DNA of 25,589 nt, from positions 1 through 25,589 of the forward strand of contig CAUUTP010000020.1 of the NCBI GenBank assembly GCA_963548155.1, given 5' to 3'. The DNA is from Eikenella sp963548155. GTDB taxonomy: Bacteria; Pseudomonadota; Gammaproteobacteria; Burkholderiales; Neisseriaceae. Below, one piece after another: positions 7,171 to 14,206 of this stretch. Within the stretch, counting starts at the first letter, position 1; each line of letters starts with the position of its first letter. Both the position numbers and the translations under genes were made by a program. The notes under the pieces are model-generated. The model did not search any database. It was not told the DNA's origin and saw only the letters and a program-made list of their open reading frames with translations.

Positions 7171-7219
7171 AGAGAAAGGCTACCTGAAAATGCCCGCTTG
7201 GTTTTCAGGTAGCCTTCTC
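7171..7219. terminator. Inverted eikDUS terminator of pgi
   Basis: DUS at 7177-7188 and its complement at 7204-7215 are extended outward by AGAGAA/TTCTCT, giving a stem near 19 bp. It lies just past the pgi stop (7228, minus strand). Confidence 0.8.
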
Positions 7220-7227
7220 TTTGGCCG

Positions 7228-8877
7228 TTATGGCTGTGTGTTGTCCATCTGCTGCTGGTAGCGTCGGATCAGGGCGGCGGTGGAGGGGTCGTGCCCGGCG
7301 GGGGTGGCGCCTTGCAGTTCGGGCAGGATGGTTTGGGCGAGTTCTTTGCCGTATTCCACGCCCCATTGGTCGAAGGAGTTGATGCCCCAGACGGCGCCCT
7401 GCATGAAGACTTTGTGTTCGTACATGGCGAGAATCAGGCCGAGGGTGTAGGGCGTGATACGTTCGACGAGGATGGTGTTGCTGGGGCGGTTGCCGGGGAA
7501 ACTGCGTTGGCGGGCGAGGGCGGTTTGTTCGCTTTCAGGTAGCCCCTTGCCGGCCGTTTCGGCGCGGGCTTCGGCTTCGCTTTTGCCGCGCATGAGGGCT
7601 TCGGCTTGGGCGAAGGCGTTGGCTACGAGCCGGAGGTGGCGGCCGTCGTCCGCCCCTTCGCCGCTGAGGGGGACGATGAAATCGACGGGAATCACCTGCG
7701 TGCCTTGGTGGATAAGTTGGAAGAAGGCGTGCTGACAGTTGACGCCGACTTCGCCCCAGATAGCGGCACCGGTAGTGAAATCCACGGGGGTGCCGTGGCG
7801 GTTGCGGCTTTTGCCGTTGCTTTCCATATCGAGCTGCTGGAGGTGGGCAGGCAGGCGGCGCAGGCCGTGGCTGTAGGGGATGACGATGTGGCTGGTGCTG
7901 CCGCAGAAGTTTTGCTGCCAGATGCCGATGAGGGCGAGCAGGGCGGGGATGTTGCGCCGCCACGGGGCGTGCAGGAAGTGCTCGTCCATATCGTGCCCGC
8001 CGCGCAGGAATTCGCGGAAATGTTTGCGGCCGATGGCACACATCACGGGCAGGCCGATGGCCGACCACACGGAATAGCGCCCGCCCACCCAATCAAACAT
8101 ACCAAACACGTTTTGCGGGGCGATGCCGAATTCGGCAGCGGCTTCCACATTGGCCGATACGGCGGCGAAATGCTGCGCGATATCGGCTTCGCCGCGGCCG
8201 GATTGCAGAAACCAGCGGCGCGCGGCTTGGGCGTTGAGCAGGGTTTCGGGGGTGCGGAAGGATTTGCTGGCCACGATAAACAGCGTGGTTTCCGGCTGCA
8301 CGCGGCACAGGATGCCGTCTAAATCGGCGCTATCGAGATTGGCGGCGAAGTGCACGTTCAGGTTTTGCCGATAGGGCGCGAGGGCTTGCGCTACCATGCG
8401 CGGGCCCAAATCCGAGCCGCCGATGCCGATGTTTACCACGTCGCGAATTGGCAATCCGGTGCAGCCCGTGTGCGTGCCGTTTTGCAGGCGATCGGCGAAA
8501 TCGAGGGCGCGGTTTAATTCGTCGTGCACCTGCGGCACGATATTGATGTCGTCCACATACACAGGCGCGGCGTTTTCAGGTAGCCTCAGGGCGGTGTGCA
8601 GCACGGCACGGTGTTCGCTCAGATTGATTTTTTCGCCGACATACATTTGGCGGCGCAGTTCGGCCGCGCCGGATTCGTCGGCCAGGCGGCAGAGCAGATC
8701 TAAGGTATCTTCGCTGATGAGGTTTTTGCTGTAGTCGAGCAGGAGGCCGTTGAGTTCGGCGTGCATGCGCTCGAAACGGTTTGGCTCGGCGGCGAAGCGC
8801 TCGCGCAGGTGCAAATGCGCGGTGGCGCGGCGGTGTTCGGCCAGAGCTTGCCAGGCGGGGAGGGCGGTAGGGAGCAT
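7228..8877 (-). CDS. pgi: Glucose-6-phosphate isomerase
   Basis: A 549-residue phosphoglucose isomerase, the same length as the E. coli enzyme, which interconverts glucose-6-P and fructose-6-P. Signatures include GIGGSDLGPRM (151-161), SKSFRTPET (204-212) and VGGRYSVWSAIGLP (264-277). Catalytic Glu352 (MESNGKS), His383 (CQHAFF) and Lys511 (EYGKELA) fall at the E. coli positions minus three. An in-gene eikDUS encodes RLPE (98-101), and GLPE near 445 is encoded by an 11/12 copy. The start lies 7 bp after the TonB-domain lipoprotein stop, so the two are probably co-transcribed. No clear Shine-Dalgarno precedes ATG 8877. Confidence 0.97.
   Translation of the reverse strand: MLPTALPAWQALAEHRRATAHLHLRERFAAEPNRFERMHAELNGLLLDYSKNLISEDTLDLLCRLADESGAAELRRQMYVGEKINLSEHRAVLHTALRLPENAAPVYVDDINIVPQVHDELNRALDFADRLQNGTHTGCTGLPIRDVVNIGIGGSDLGPRMVAQALAPYRQNLNVHFAANLDSADLDGILCRVQPETTLFIVASKSFRTPETLLNAQAARRWFLQSGRGEADIAQHFAAVSANVEAAAEFGIAPQNVFGMFDWVGGRYSVWSAIGLPVMCAIGRKHFREFLRGGHDMDEHFLHAPWRRNIPALLALIGIWQQNFCGSTSHIVIPYSHGLRRLPAHLQQLDMESNGKSRNRHGTPVDFTTGAAIWGEVGVNCQHAFFQLIHQGTQVIPVDFIVPLSGEGADDGRHLRLVANAFAQAEALMRGKSEAEARAETAGKGLPESEQTALARQRSFPGNRPSNTILVERITPYTLGLILAMYEHKVFMQGAVWGINSFDQWGVEYGKELAQTILPELQGATPAGHDPSTAALIRRYQQQMDNTQP
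8575..8586 (-). repeat. eikDUS inside pgi
   Basis: Exact copy read on the coding strand as AGG CTA CCT GAA (RLPE), showing a DUS accommodated in a conserved enzyme. Confidence 0.9.
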
Positions 8878-8884
8878 GGTGGGT

Positions 8885-9280
8885 TTAGCGTGTGGGAAGG
8901 GGTGGGCGGGGCGGTTGTGGAGTTTCTGAATGGTCGGGTTTTTCTTCCGGTACTCGGAATCTAAATGTTTGGGTGAAGTCGGATTCTACAGGTTGGCCGT
9001 TTTGTTTGGCCGGGGTGAAGCGATATTGGCTGACGGCACGCACGGCGGAGCGGGCGAATAAGGGGTGGGAGGCGGAGAGTACCTGTGCTTCGCTCACGCT
9101 GCCCCGGGTGTCGATACGCATCCGCACGATGGCACGGCCTTCGATGCCCTCTTCTTCCAGCGGCGGTGGGTAAACCGGCTGCACGGAGTGGACGAGCATG
9201 GCCGGTTCAAATGAAGGCTTGGCAGCGCAGGCGGCCAGCAGCAGGGCGGCGAGGGCGGACAGGAGGATTTTGCGGATCAT
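8885..9280 (-). CDS. Lipoprotein with TonB C-terminal-like domain
   Basis: A 131-residue protein with a lipoprotein signal: LLLAAC, lipobox L15-A16-A17-C18. A TonB_C-like domain follows at about residues 33-110 (VQPVYPPPLEEEGIEGRAIVR, VSEAQVLSASHPLFARSAVRAVSQYRFTPAKQNGQPV). The tail is proline-rich (PQPPRPPLPTR). Classical TonB has an N-terminal membrane helix and a proline-rich linker before this domain. Here the membrane anchor is a lipid and the proline stretch comes last, so it is unlikely to be an energy transducer coupled to ExbBD. It may instead bind periplasmic or outer-membrane partners. It precedes pgi by 7 bp on the same strand. Function unknown. Confidence 0.85.
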   Translation of the reverse strand: MIRKILLSALAALLLAACAAKPSFEPAMLVHSVQPVYPPPLEEEGIEGRAIVRMRIDTRGSVSEAQVLSASHPLFARSAVRAVSQYRFTPAKQNGQPVESDFTQTFRFRVPEEKPDHSETPQPPRPPLPTR

Positions 9281-9306
9281 GGTCTTCTTAATATGGATGG
9301 GTGGAA

Positions 9307-9444
9307 GGGCTACCTGAAAAACGGAAAAAAGGTTTTTGCCTTGCAGAAGCTTCGCTGCGCTCGTTGTAACTCCATTGAAGCTTACGCTTTAGCTTCGCAG
9401 AAGCTCGGCCTTGGCTGCACCAAGACATCGCTTTCAGGTAGCCT
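9307..9444. repeat. DUS-bracketed modular repeat, copy 1
   Basis: The segment starts with an 11/12 DUS (9307-9318) and ends with an exact inverted DUS (9433-9444). Between them are the recurrent modules ACTCCATTGAAGCTTACGCT, AGCTTCGCAGAAGCTC and CCTTGGCTGCACCAAGACAT. Related segments occur near 10829, 11780, 18040, 18479, 21811 and 24255. The final DUS overlaps the last codons and stop of orn (GCT ACC TGA). Confidence 0.8.
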
Positions 9445-10021
9445 CTCGGTTTGTTTCGTTGGCCTCGGGCAGGCGTAAGAAGGTTTGGCGGTAGTGGCGC
9501 AATTCTTCGATGCTCTCCAAGATGTCGTCCAGCGCGCGGTGCGAGCCTTTTTTGCTGAAGCTTTTGTAGGCGGTGGGATGCCAGCGGCGGGCGAGCTCTT
9601 TGAGGGTGGATACGTCGAGGTTGCGGTAGTGGAACCAGGCTTCCAGCTTGGGCATGTAGCGCTGCATGAAGCGGCGGTCTTGGTGCACGGTGTTGCCGCA
9701 TAAGGGGCTGGTGCCTGGCGGTGTCCATTGCGCCACGAAATCGAGCAGGCGTTGTTCCACTTCGGCTTCGGAAAGGGTGGAATCTTTCACGCGCTGGGTG
9801 AGGCCGGTGCGCTCGTGGGTGCTGGTATTCCAGGCATCCATGCCTTTGAGCAGTTCGTCGCTTTGGTGGATGGCGTAGGATTCGGATTGGGCGAGGATGT
9901 TTAAATCGGCATCGGTAACCACCACGGCGGCTTCGATAATGCGGTCGTGCTCGGGGTTGAGGCCGGTCATTTCCATATCGAGCCAGCAGAGGTTGAGGGG
10001 GTTGGGCTTGGGCGTGTGCAT
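9434..10021 (-). CDS. orn: Oligoribonuclease
   Basis: A 195-residue DEDDh 3'-5' exoribonuclease that degrades 2-5 nt RNAs (and pGpG) to mononucleotides. Asp15 and Glu17 (WLDMEMTG), Asp115 (HQDRRF), His161 and Asp166 (HRALDD) form the active site. LDVSTLKELARRW is strongly conserved. The frame is open to ATG 10069, but the family starts just ahead of WLDMEMTG, so ATG 10021 is chosen. The C-terminus (NREAT) and stop codon are made by an uptake sequence, so the last residues are probably not functional. It is transcribed divergently from the metallo-hydrolase gene. Confidence 0.94.
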   Translation of the reverse strand: MHTPKPNPLNLCWLDMEMTGLNPEHDRIIEAAVVVTDADLNILAQSESYAIHQSDELLKGMDAWNTSTHERTGLTQRVKDSTLSEAEVEQRLLDFVAQWTPPGTSPLCGNTVHQDRRFMQRYMPKLEAWFHYRNLDVSTLKELARRWHPTAYKSFSKKGSHRALDDILESIEELRHYRQTFLRLPEANETNREAT

Positions 10022-10112
10022 GAACTTGCTCGCAAAGGGGTAAATAGCGCATTGTAGCGGATACGCCAAACCTTAAAAAGGTTTACCTTTGGCGCGCGCG
10101 GCGGCACAATGC

Positions 10113-10124
10113 GGGCTACCTGAA
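10113..10124 (+). repeat. eikDUS, 11/12 match
   Basis: GGGCTACCTGAA, one mismatch at the first base, 23 bp before the hydrolase start. Confidence 0.7.
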
Positions 10125-10147
10125 AATTCTTATAAAGAAAGCCACCC

Positions 10148-10780
10148 ATGCCGCTCAACCTTACCGTGTTCGCCGTTACCCCTTTCCGCCAAAACTGCTC
10201 GCTCTTGTGGGACGAAGAAAGCAAAGAAGCCGTGTGGATAGACGTGGGCGGCGACGTGCCGCAGCTGCTGGAAGAAGCCGCCAAGCTCGGCGTGCAGCCC
10301 AAAGCCATCTGGCTTACCCACGGCCACCTCGACCATGCCGGCGGCGTGGCCGAGATGATTCAGCATACCCCGCTGCCGGTAATCGGCCCGCACCGTGACG
10401 ACCAATGGCTGCTCGATAACTTGCCCGAAATCACTGCCAACTTTGGTTTTCCCGTGTCCCAGCCAGTGAGCCCGAGCCGCTGGCTGGAAGAGGGCGAGGA
10501 ATTAAGCGTGGGCGCGTACCGCTTTCAAGTGCTGCACATCCCCGGCCACACGCCCGGCCATGTGGTGTTTTACTGCGCCGAACAAAACCTGCTGATTGCC
10601 GGCGACGTGTTGTTTTACGAATCCATCGGCCGCACCGATTTCGAACGCAGCAGCCATGCTGACCTCTTGCGCAATATCCGCGAGAAACTGCTGGTGTTGC
10701 CTGAAGACACCATAGTCTTGCCCGGCCACGGCCGCAGCACCACCATCGGTCACGAAAAACGGCACAATCCGTTTTTATAA
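10148..10780 (+). CDS. Metallo-beta-lactamase-fold hydrolase (YcbL/glyoxalase II-like)
   Basis: A 210-residue soluble hydrolase of the MBL superfamily. The metal site is THGHLDH at residues 57-63 (His58, His60, Asp62, His63), followed by His134 in PGHTPGH, Asp153 in AGDVLF, and a final histidine in LPGHGR. The short form without a C-terminal HAGH domain resembles YcbL, a small type II glyoxalase, so hydrolysis of a glutathione thioester is plausible but not shown. ATG 10148 lies shortly after TATAAAGAAAG with no strong Shine-Dalgarno. It is monocistronic, followed by uptake-sequence repeats. Confidence 0.9.
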   Translation: MPLNLTVFAVTPFRQNCSLLWDEESKEAVWIDVGGDVPQLLEEAAKLGVQPKAIWLTHGHLDHAGGVAEMIQHTPLPVIGPHRDDQWLLDNLPEITANFGFPVSQPVSPSRWLEEGEELSVGAYRFQVLHIPGHTPGHVVFYCAEQNLLIAGDVLFYESIGRTDFERSSHADLLRNIREKLLVLPEDTIVLPGHGRSTTIGHEKRHNPFL

Positions 10781-10828
10781 GATTAAAACCAGCAGGCGGC
10801 AGATGATACATGCAGCCCGTCTTAAAAG

Positions 10829-10963
10829 AGGCTACCTGAAAACGATGTCTTGGCGTAGCCAAGGGTGAGTTTCTGCGAAGCTAAAGCGCAAGCTCCAACG
10901 GAGTTAAAACGATGTCTTGGCACAGCCGGGGTGGAGTTTCTGAGAAGCCGGAACGCGCCAACC
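10829..10963. repeat. DUS-linked modular repeat, copy 2 (tandem)
   Basis: An exact eikDUS (10829-10840) is followed by GATGTCTTGGCGTAGCCAAG, GTTTCTGCGAAGCTAAAGCG and AAGCTCCAACGGAGTTAAAA. The GATGTCTTGGC block then occurs a second time, diverged. The inner CTTGGC/GCCAAG can form a small hairpin. It is the reverse orientation of copy 1. Confidence 0.75.
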
Positions 10964-10987
10964 AAAGCTGAATGATTGCCAAACCTA

Positions 10988-11027
10988 AAGGCTACCTGAA
11001 ATTGCTCAAATGCTTTCAGGTAGCCTT
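10988..11027. terminator. Inverted eikDUS hairpin
   Basis: A 14-bp stem (10988-11001 with 11014-11027), 12-nt loop, then TATT. It probably ends transcripts from the hydrolase gene and shields the lipoprotein gene. Confidence 0.7.
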
Positions 11028-11153
11028 ATTCGCCGGAATAATTGGTATTGCCGTAAATCTTGGTTAATCCCTCTTTTTATATCACACACTTTGGGCTAAG
11101 ATGCTTTCGCCGCCGGCTATGGCGGTATTTTCTCATTTTATAGGAAATACACA

Positions 11154-11591
11154 ATGAAAGTACGTACTTGGGCTGTACCGGCCTCTTTGGCTCTGCTGTT
11201 GTCTGCCTGCGTGGTGGCCACCCCGCAAGACGACGGTCACCGTCATCACCATCACCAACGCCATGAAAGCAGCATGCAAGATCCGGGCAACGAGCCCGCT
11301 CCGCGTCACGAACGCCGTGGCGAGCGCCGCGCAAGCGTTGAGCGCTTCAGCTGTGAAAACGGCTTGTCTGTAACTGTGCGCCAGCAAGGTACCGACCGCG
11401 TAAGCCTGCAACTGGACGACAAACGTGCCGTGCTCAACCGCGCCACTTCCGGCTCCGGCGAGCGCTACACCAGCAACCGCGGCCTGTTCGGCAGCGGCGC
11501 CGAGTGGCATCGCAAGGGCAATGAAGCTGCGTTCAGCTTCAAAGACCCCTATGGCAACAGCGTAGAAACCGCTTGCCAACGCCAGCAGTAA
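11154..11591 (+). CDS. MliC-like lysozyme-inhibitor lipoprotein with His-rich linker
   Basis: A 145-residue lipoprotein (LLLSAC, Cys19). After the anchor comes a histidine-rich stretch, HRHHHHQRH (29-37), then an Arg/Glu-rich linker. The C-terminal domain from about residue 63 fits the MliC/PliC family: FSCENGLSVTV, SGSGERYTSN, EWHRKGNEAAF and a final Cys in TACQ. The Ser-Gly...Tyr and Trp...Lys-Gly segments correspond to the loops that enter the active site of c-type lysozymes. A role against host lysozyme in the mouth fits, and the Neisseria adhesin complex protein has the same fold. AGGAAA precedes ATG 11154. The His run may bind zinc or copper (inference). Confidence 0.85.
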   Translation: MKVRTWAVPASLALLLSACVVATPQDDGHRHHHHQRHESSMQDPGNEPAPRHERRGERRASVERFSCENGLSVTVRQQGTDRVSLQLDDKRAVLNRATSGSGERYTSNRGLFGSGAEWHRKGNEAAFSFKDPYGNSVETACQRQQ

Positions 11592-11628
11592 GCTGATTTC
11601 AATTCAACGCCGCATTAGTGAAATCAGG

Positions 11629-11664
11629 CCGGCAGCCCGGGAATTCCGAGGCTGCCGGTTTTTA
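11629..11664 (+). terminator. Rho-independent terminator of the MliC-like gene
   Basis: CCGGCAGCC (11629-11637) pairs with GGCTGCCGG (11650-11658), followed directly by five T's. This one does not use a DUS. Confidence 0.9.
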
Positions 11665-11779
11665 TTGGGTATAGAAGACAGGTGGGCAAAAAGGAGGGGA
11701 GGATACCGACACCTTGCTGCCTTGCCAAAATTTAATCTCAATCTCACACAAACTCCACTTCCTACGGAAACTTCGTTTG

Positions 11780-11881
11780 AACTACGTTAAACTGACGCCC
11801 TAGCTTCGCAGAAACTCAGCCTTGGCTGCCCCAAGACATCATTTTAACTCCGTTGAAGCTAGCGCTTTTAGGTAGCCTTTT
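11780..11881. repeat. DUS-linked modular repeat, copy 3
   Basis: It carries AGCTTCGCAGAAACTCAGCC, CCCCAAGACATCATTTTAAC and TCCGTTGAAGCTAGCGCTTT, then an 11/12 DUS (TTTAGGTAGCCT). Same orientation and module order as copy 1. It ends about 30 bp before trmO. Confidence 0.75.
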
Positions 11882-11909
11882 ATCTCTTTCATATTAATTG
11901 CCCCAAACC

Positions 11910-12596
11910 ATGCCAGCCACCTACACCCTGCAAACCATTGCCTACGTTCGCTCTCCTTATAAGCAGAAATTCGGTGTGCCGCGCCAGCCCGGCTTGGTGC
12001 CTTCCGCCCGGGTATGCATCGAATTCCTGCCCGAGTTTTCTGCCGATTGCGTACGCGGGCTGGAAAGCTTCAGCCATATCTGGGTGCAGTTTGTGTTTCA
12101 CGGCGTGGCCGGGGCGGGCTGGCAGCCTTTGGTGCGGCCGCCGCGTTTGGGCGGCAACCGGAAAATGGGCGTATTTGCCACGCGCAGCCCGTTCCGCCCC
12201 AACCCGCTGGGGCTCTCCCTGCTCAAGCTGGAGCGTATTGAAACCGAGGGCGGAGTGCGGCTGTGGTGTGGCGGGGCGGATTTGCTCGATGGCACGCCGG
12301 TATTAGATATCAAACCTTATCTGCCTTTTGTGGAAGCGCAGCCCGATGCCGCCCCGGGCTTCGCCGCCATTCCGCCCGTGCCGCTCGAAGTAGCTTGGGC
12401 AGATGAGATAAGCGCAGCATCCCTGCCGCTGCCTATCCGCCTGTTGATAGAACAAAGCATCGCCCAGGATCCGCGCCCGGCTTATCAGGATACGCCGCAG
12501 CGGGTATATAAGATGGCAGTGGACGATTGGGAAGTGGCGTTTCGGATTGAAAACGGAACGGCTTTAATTGAAGCAGTGATGGCTGCGGAAGGTTAA
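11910..12596 (+). CDS. trmO: tRNA (N6-threonylcarbamoyladenosine-37 N6)-methyltransferase TrmO
   Basis: A 228-residue TrmO/TsaA (YaeB) protein that methylates t6A37 to m6t6A in threonine tRNAs using SAM, a small aid to decoding. The family blocks are FATRSPFRPNPLGLS, LDGTPVLDIKPYLP (near 125-138) and a C-terminal TPQRVYKMAVDDWEV segment. ATG 11910 is chosen; a TTG four codons upstream is possible. No clear Shine-Dalgarno is present. The stop codon is followed at once by an eikDUS. It is upstream of, and in the same direction as, the pilin genes, but more than 500 bp away. Confidence 0.93.
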   Translation: MPATYTLQTIAYVRSPYKQKFGVPRQPGLVPSARVCIEFLPEFSADCVRGLESFSHIWVQFVFHGVAGAGWQPLVRPPRLGGNRKMGVFATRSPFRPNPLGLSLLKLERIETEGGVRLWCGGADLLDGTPVLDIKPYLPFVEAQPDAAPGFAAIPPVPLEVAWADEISAASLPLPIRLLIEQSIAQDPRPAYQDTPQRVYKMAVDDWEVAFRIENGTALIEAVMAAEG

Positions 12597-12608
12597 AGGC
12601 TACCTGAA
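12597..12608 (+). repeat. eikDUS abutting the trmO stop
   Basis: Exact copy beginning at the base after TAA. Confidence 0.9.
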
Positions 12609-12691
12609 AACTGTAGCGCAGCTTTCATATAGTTAAAGGGAAGCTCTTTATAAAGGAGCAAGTTGCTATGAAGTTAACTCTTCTTACCCAA

Positions 12692-12715
12692 AGGCGGCAT
12701 AACCATGCCGCCTTG
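12692..12715 (+). terminator. Hairpin after trmO, possible terminator
   Basis: AAGGCGGCA and TGCCGCCTT form a perfect 9-bp GC-rich stem with a 6-nt loop, followed by a T-rich stretch. It probably ends trmO transcription ahead of the pilin promoter. Confidence 0.5.
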
Positions 12716-12865
12716 CCTTATTTATACCGTGGCGGTATTGCCGCACCGATGAAAGTGGATAGATATAGCAGGAATGCCAAAAATCACTATTTAAAATGGC
12801 AGCAACCTAAAAACTAGCAGGCAATGAGACCCATAAAACGGCAATCTGTGCGAAATGGTGGGCCA

Positions 12866-12890
12866 AAAACTGACGATAAATGTCAGTTTT
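12866..12890. promoter_or_regulatory. Palindrome upstream of the pilin promoter, possible activator site
   Basis: AAAACTGAC (12866-12874) and GTCAGTTTT (12882-12890) are perfect 9-bp arms around 7 bp. It lies about 120-145 bp upstream of the sigma-54 promoter, a normal distance for an enhancer-binding protein such as PilR. That role is inferred from position. Confidence 0.45.
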
Positions 12891-13008
12891 CCAGATTAGC
12901 CAACTATGCAGAATAGCCGTATATGGTAGCCACTTAAATTGCAAGGAAAACAAAATATAATTATAAAACATATATTTATAAAATAAATAAAACGGTTTTT
13001 TTATTTTT

Positions 13009-13024
13009 TGGCATAGCCGTTGCT
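13009..13024 (+). promoter_or_regulatory. Sigma-54 promoter of pilA1
   Basis: TGGCAT (13009-13014), five bases, then TTGCT (13020-13024). The GG and GC are exactly 12 bp apart, as in the -24/-12 consensus TGGCAC-N5-TTGCA. An AT-rich tract precedes it. Transcription would start near 13035, giving a leader of about 120 nt to the pilA1 ATG. Pilin genes driven by sigma-54 and PilR are known in Pseudomonas and others. Confidence 0.75.
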
Positions 13025-13156
13025 TTATGTTTCTCGTGGTGATGGCAAACAAGCCTAGCCGAAAATGAAGTTTTTTAGTTGTCTCCTTCTTTTGGTTGAA
13101 GTTCCCGGGTCGGAAGATTCGGTTTTATTAAGTTCCATTTTTAAAAGGAAAATGTC

Positions 13157-13603
13157 ATGTTGAAAAAAGTACAAAAAGGTTTCACCCTGATCGAGTTGAT
13201 GATCGTTATCGCTATTATCGGTATTTTGGCTGCTATCGCTCTGCCGGCTTACCAAGACTACGTTGCACGTTCACAGGCTACTGAAGGCTTCAAAGCTACC
13301 GCCGGTGTACAAACTGATATCGCCACTTACTACGCTGATCAAAATGCATGGCCGGATAACAGCACTGCCGCTGGTAAGGCAATTTTGGATGGTGCTCAGG
13401 CTCTGCAGGGTAAATACTTCGCCGCTGGTGGTGTTACTGTAGCTCCCGCTGATGGTTCTATCACTATCAACTTCACCAAAGGTGCTAACAACGGTGAAAC
13501 TTTGAAACTTGCTCCGACTGCAGTTCCAGCTACTGGTCAAATCTCTAAATGGACCTGCTCTGGTTTCACTAATAAGAGCCGTATGCCCACCAGCTGCCAG
13601 TAA
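13157..13603 (+). CDS. pilA1: Type IV major pilin PilA1
   Basis: A 148-residue prepilin. The leader MLKKVQKG is cut by prepilin peptidase before Phe9, which becomes N-methylated. Glu at mature position 5 and the hydrophobic FTLIELMIVIAIIGILAAIALPAYQ helix are classical type IVa features. Cys134 and Cys147 near the C-terminus can form the disulfide-bonded D-region. In E. corrodens VA1 the equivalent gene encodes the major pilus subunit needed for twitching, transformation and corroding colonies (established knowledge). AAAAGGAA precedes ATG 13157. A sigma-54 promoter lies about 130 bp upstream and a strong hairpin follows the stop. Confidence 0.95.
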   Translation: MLKKVQKGFTLIELMIVIAIIGILAAIALPAYQDYVARSQATEGFKATAGVQTDIATYYADQNAWPDNSTAAGKAILDGAQALQGKYFAAGGVTVAPADGSITINFTKGANNGETLKLAPTAVPATGQISKWTCSGFTNKSRMPTSCQ

Positions 13604-13649
13604 TAATTTAGTGGGGTAACCCAACTTGGAATCCTTAGTTGGTTTCCTG

Positions 13650-13679
13650 CAGCCCCTCTCCGAATGTGGAGAGGGGCTG
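13650..13679 (+). terminator. Strong hairpin between pilA1 and pilA2
   Basis: CAGCCCCTCTCC (13650-13661) pairs perfectly with GGAGAGGGGCTG (13668-13679) around a 6-nt loop. The following ATTTCTC is a poor U-run, so it may act as a partial terminator or as a 3'-end stabiliser that makes pilA1 mRNA more abundant than the downstream genes. A smaller 6-bp stem sits just before it (13621-13642). Confidence 0.8.
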
Positions 13680-13724
13680 ATTTCTCAAAATGATAGGCAA
13701 AATTTGTAATAGTTGGATTAAATC

Positions 13725-14162
13725 ATGAATAAAATAGGCACAAATAGGGGCTTTACCTTGATTGAGCTGATGATTGTGATTGCTATCATCGGCATTCTGG
13801 CAGCAATCGCGCTGCCGGCTTATCAGGATTATGTTGCTCGTGCCCAGGCAGCTGAGGCATTGAAAGCTACCGAAGGATTAAAAACTGATATCGGCACATA
13901 TTATTGGCAAGAGGGACAATACCCGAATACTGGCAATCCTATTATTGCCACTGCTACCACATTGCAAGGCAAGTATTTTCCGGCTGGCGGTACGCAAATT
14001 ACTCCTGGAAATGGTGTGATTACAGTAACATTCGATAAAGGTGCGAATAATGGTAAAACCGTTATTCTCACGCCAACTGCGAACCCAGGTAACCGCCAAA
14101 TTATTACTTGGAAATGCAGCGGGACGGTGGGTGCGGAGCGTTTGCCCGGCTCTTGCCAGTAA
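13725..14162 (+). CDS. pilA2: Second type IV pilin PilA2
   Basis: A 145-residue prepilin with leader MNKIGTNRG cut before Phe10. The first 30 or so mature residues are almost identical to PilA1 and the rest diverges strongly. Cys131 and Cys144 keep the same spacing as in PilA1. The coding DNA looks more AT-rich than pilA1, and the ribosome site before ATG 13725 is weak, so expression is probably low. In E. corrodens VA1, loss of pilA2 did not change pilus function (established knowledge), so it may be a minor or silent pilin kept as a recombination partner. Confidence 0.93.
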   Translation: MNKIGTNRGFTLIELMIVIAIIGILAAIALPAYQDYVARAQAAEALKATEGLKTDIGTYYWQEGQYPNTGNPIIATATTLQGKYFPAGGTQITPGNGVITVTFDKGANNGKTVILTPTANPGNRQIITWKCSGTVGAERLPGSCQ

Positions 14163-14206
14163 TTTAGATGGCCTAAATAAGATTTAAGATAAAAGCGTAA
14201 ACTGTG

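Larger units (their letters stand above)
10781..11153. other. Repeat-rich interval between the hydrolase and the MliC-like gene
   Basis: No gene seen. It contains modular repeat copy 2 and a DUS hairpin terminator. A short AT-rich stretch (about 11041-11100) ahead of the MliC-like gene may hold its promoter. Confidence 0.6.
11592..11909. other. Interval between the MliC-like gene and trmO
   Basis: Holds the terminator at 11629 and modular repeat copy 3. No gene is visible in the remainder. Confidence 0.6.
12609..13156. other. Pilin upstream region
   Basis: No supported gene. In order it holds a hairpin (12692-12715), a palindrome (12866-12890), an AT-rich tract (about 12945-13008), a sigma-54 promoter (13009-13024) and a leader of about 120 nt. 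I saw no G-quadruplex motif of the kind found upstream of gonococcal pilE. Confidence 0.6.

Noticed and set aside
9288..10052. 254-codon minus-strand frame overlapping orn
   Set aside because: It is an out-of-frame shadow of orn, rich in R/P/H.
12669..12820. Small open frame behind a good AAAGGAG (12652-12658) upstream of pilA1
   Set aside because: It overlaps a hairpin that looks like a terminator, resembles no known protein, and its length depends on a few bases I could not verify with certainty.
12600..13156. Guanine-quadruplex motif as found upstream of gonococcal pilE
   Set aside because: No run of four G-tracts exists in this interval.
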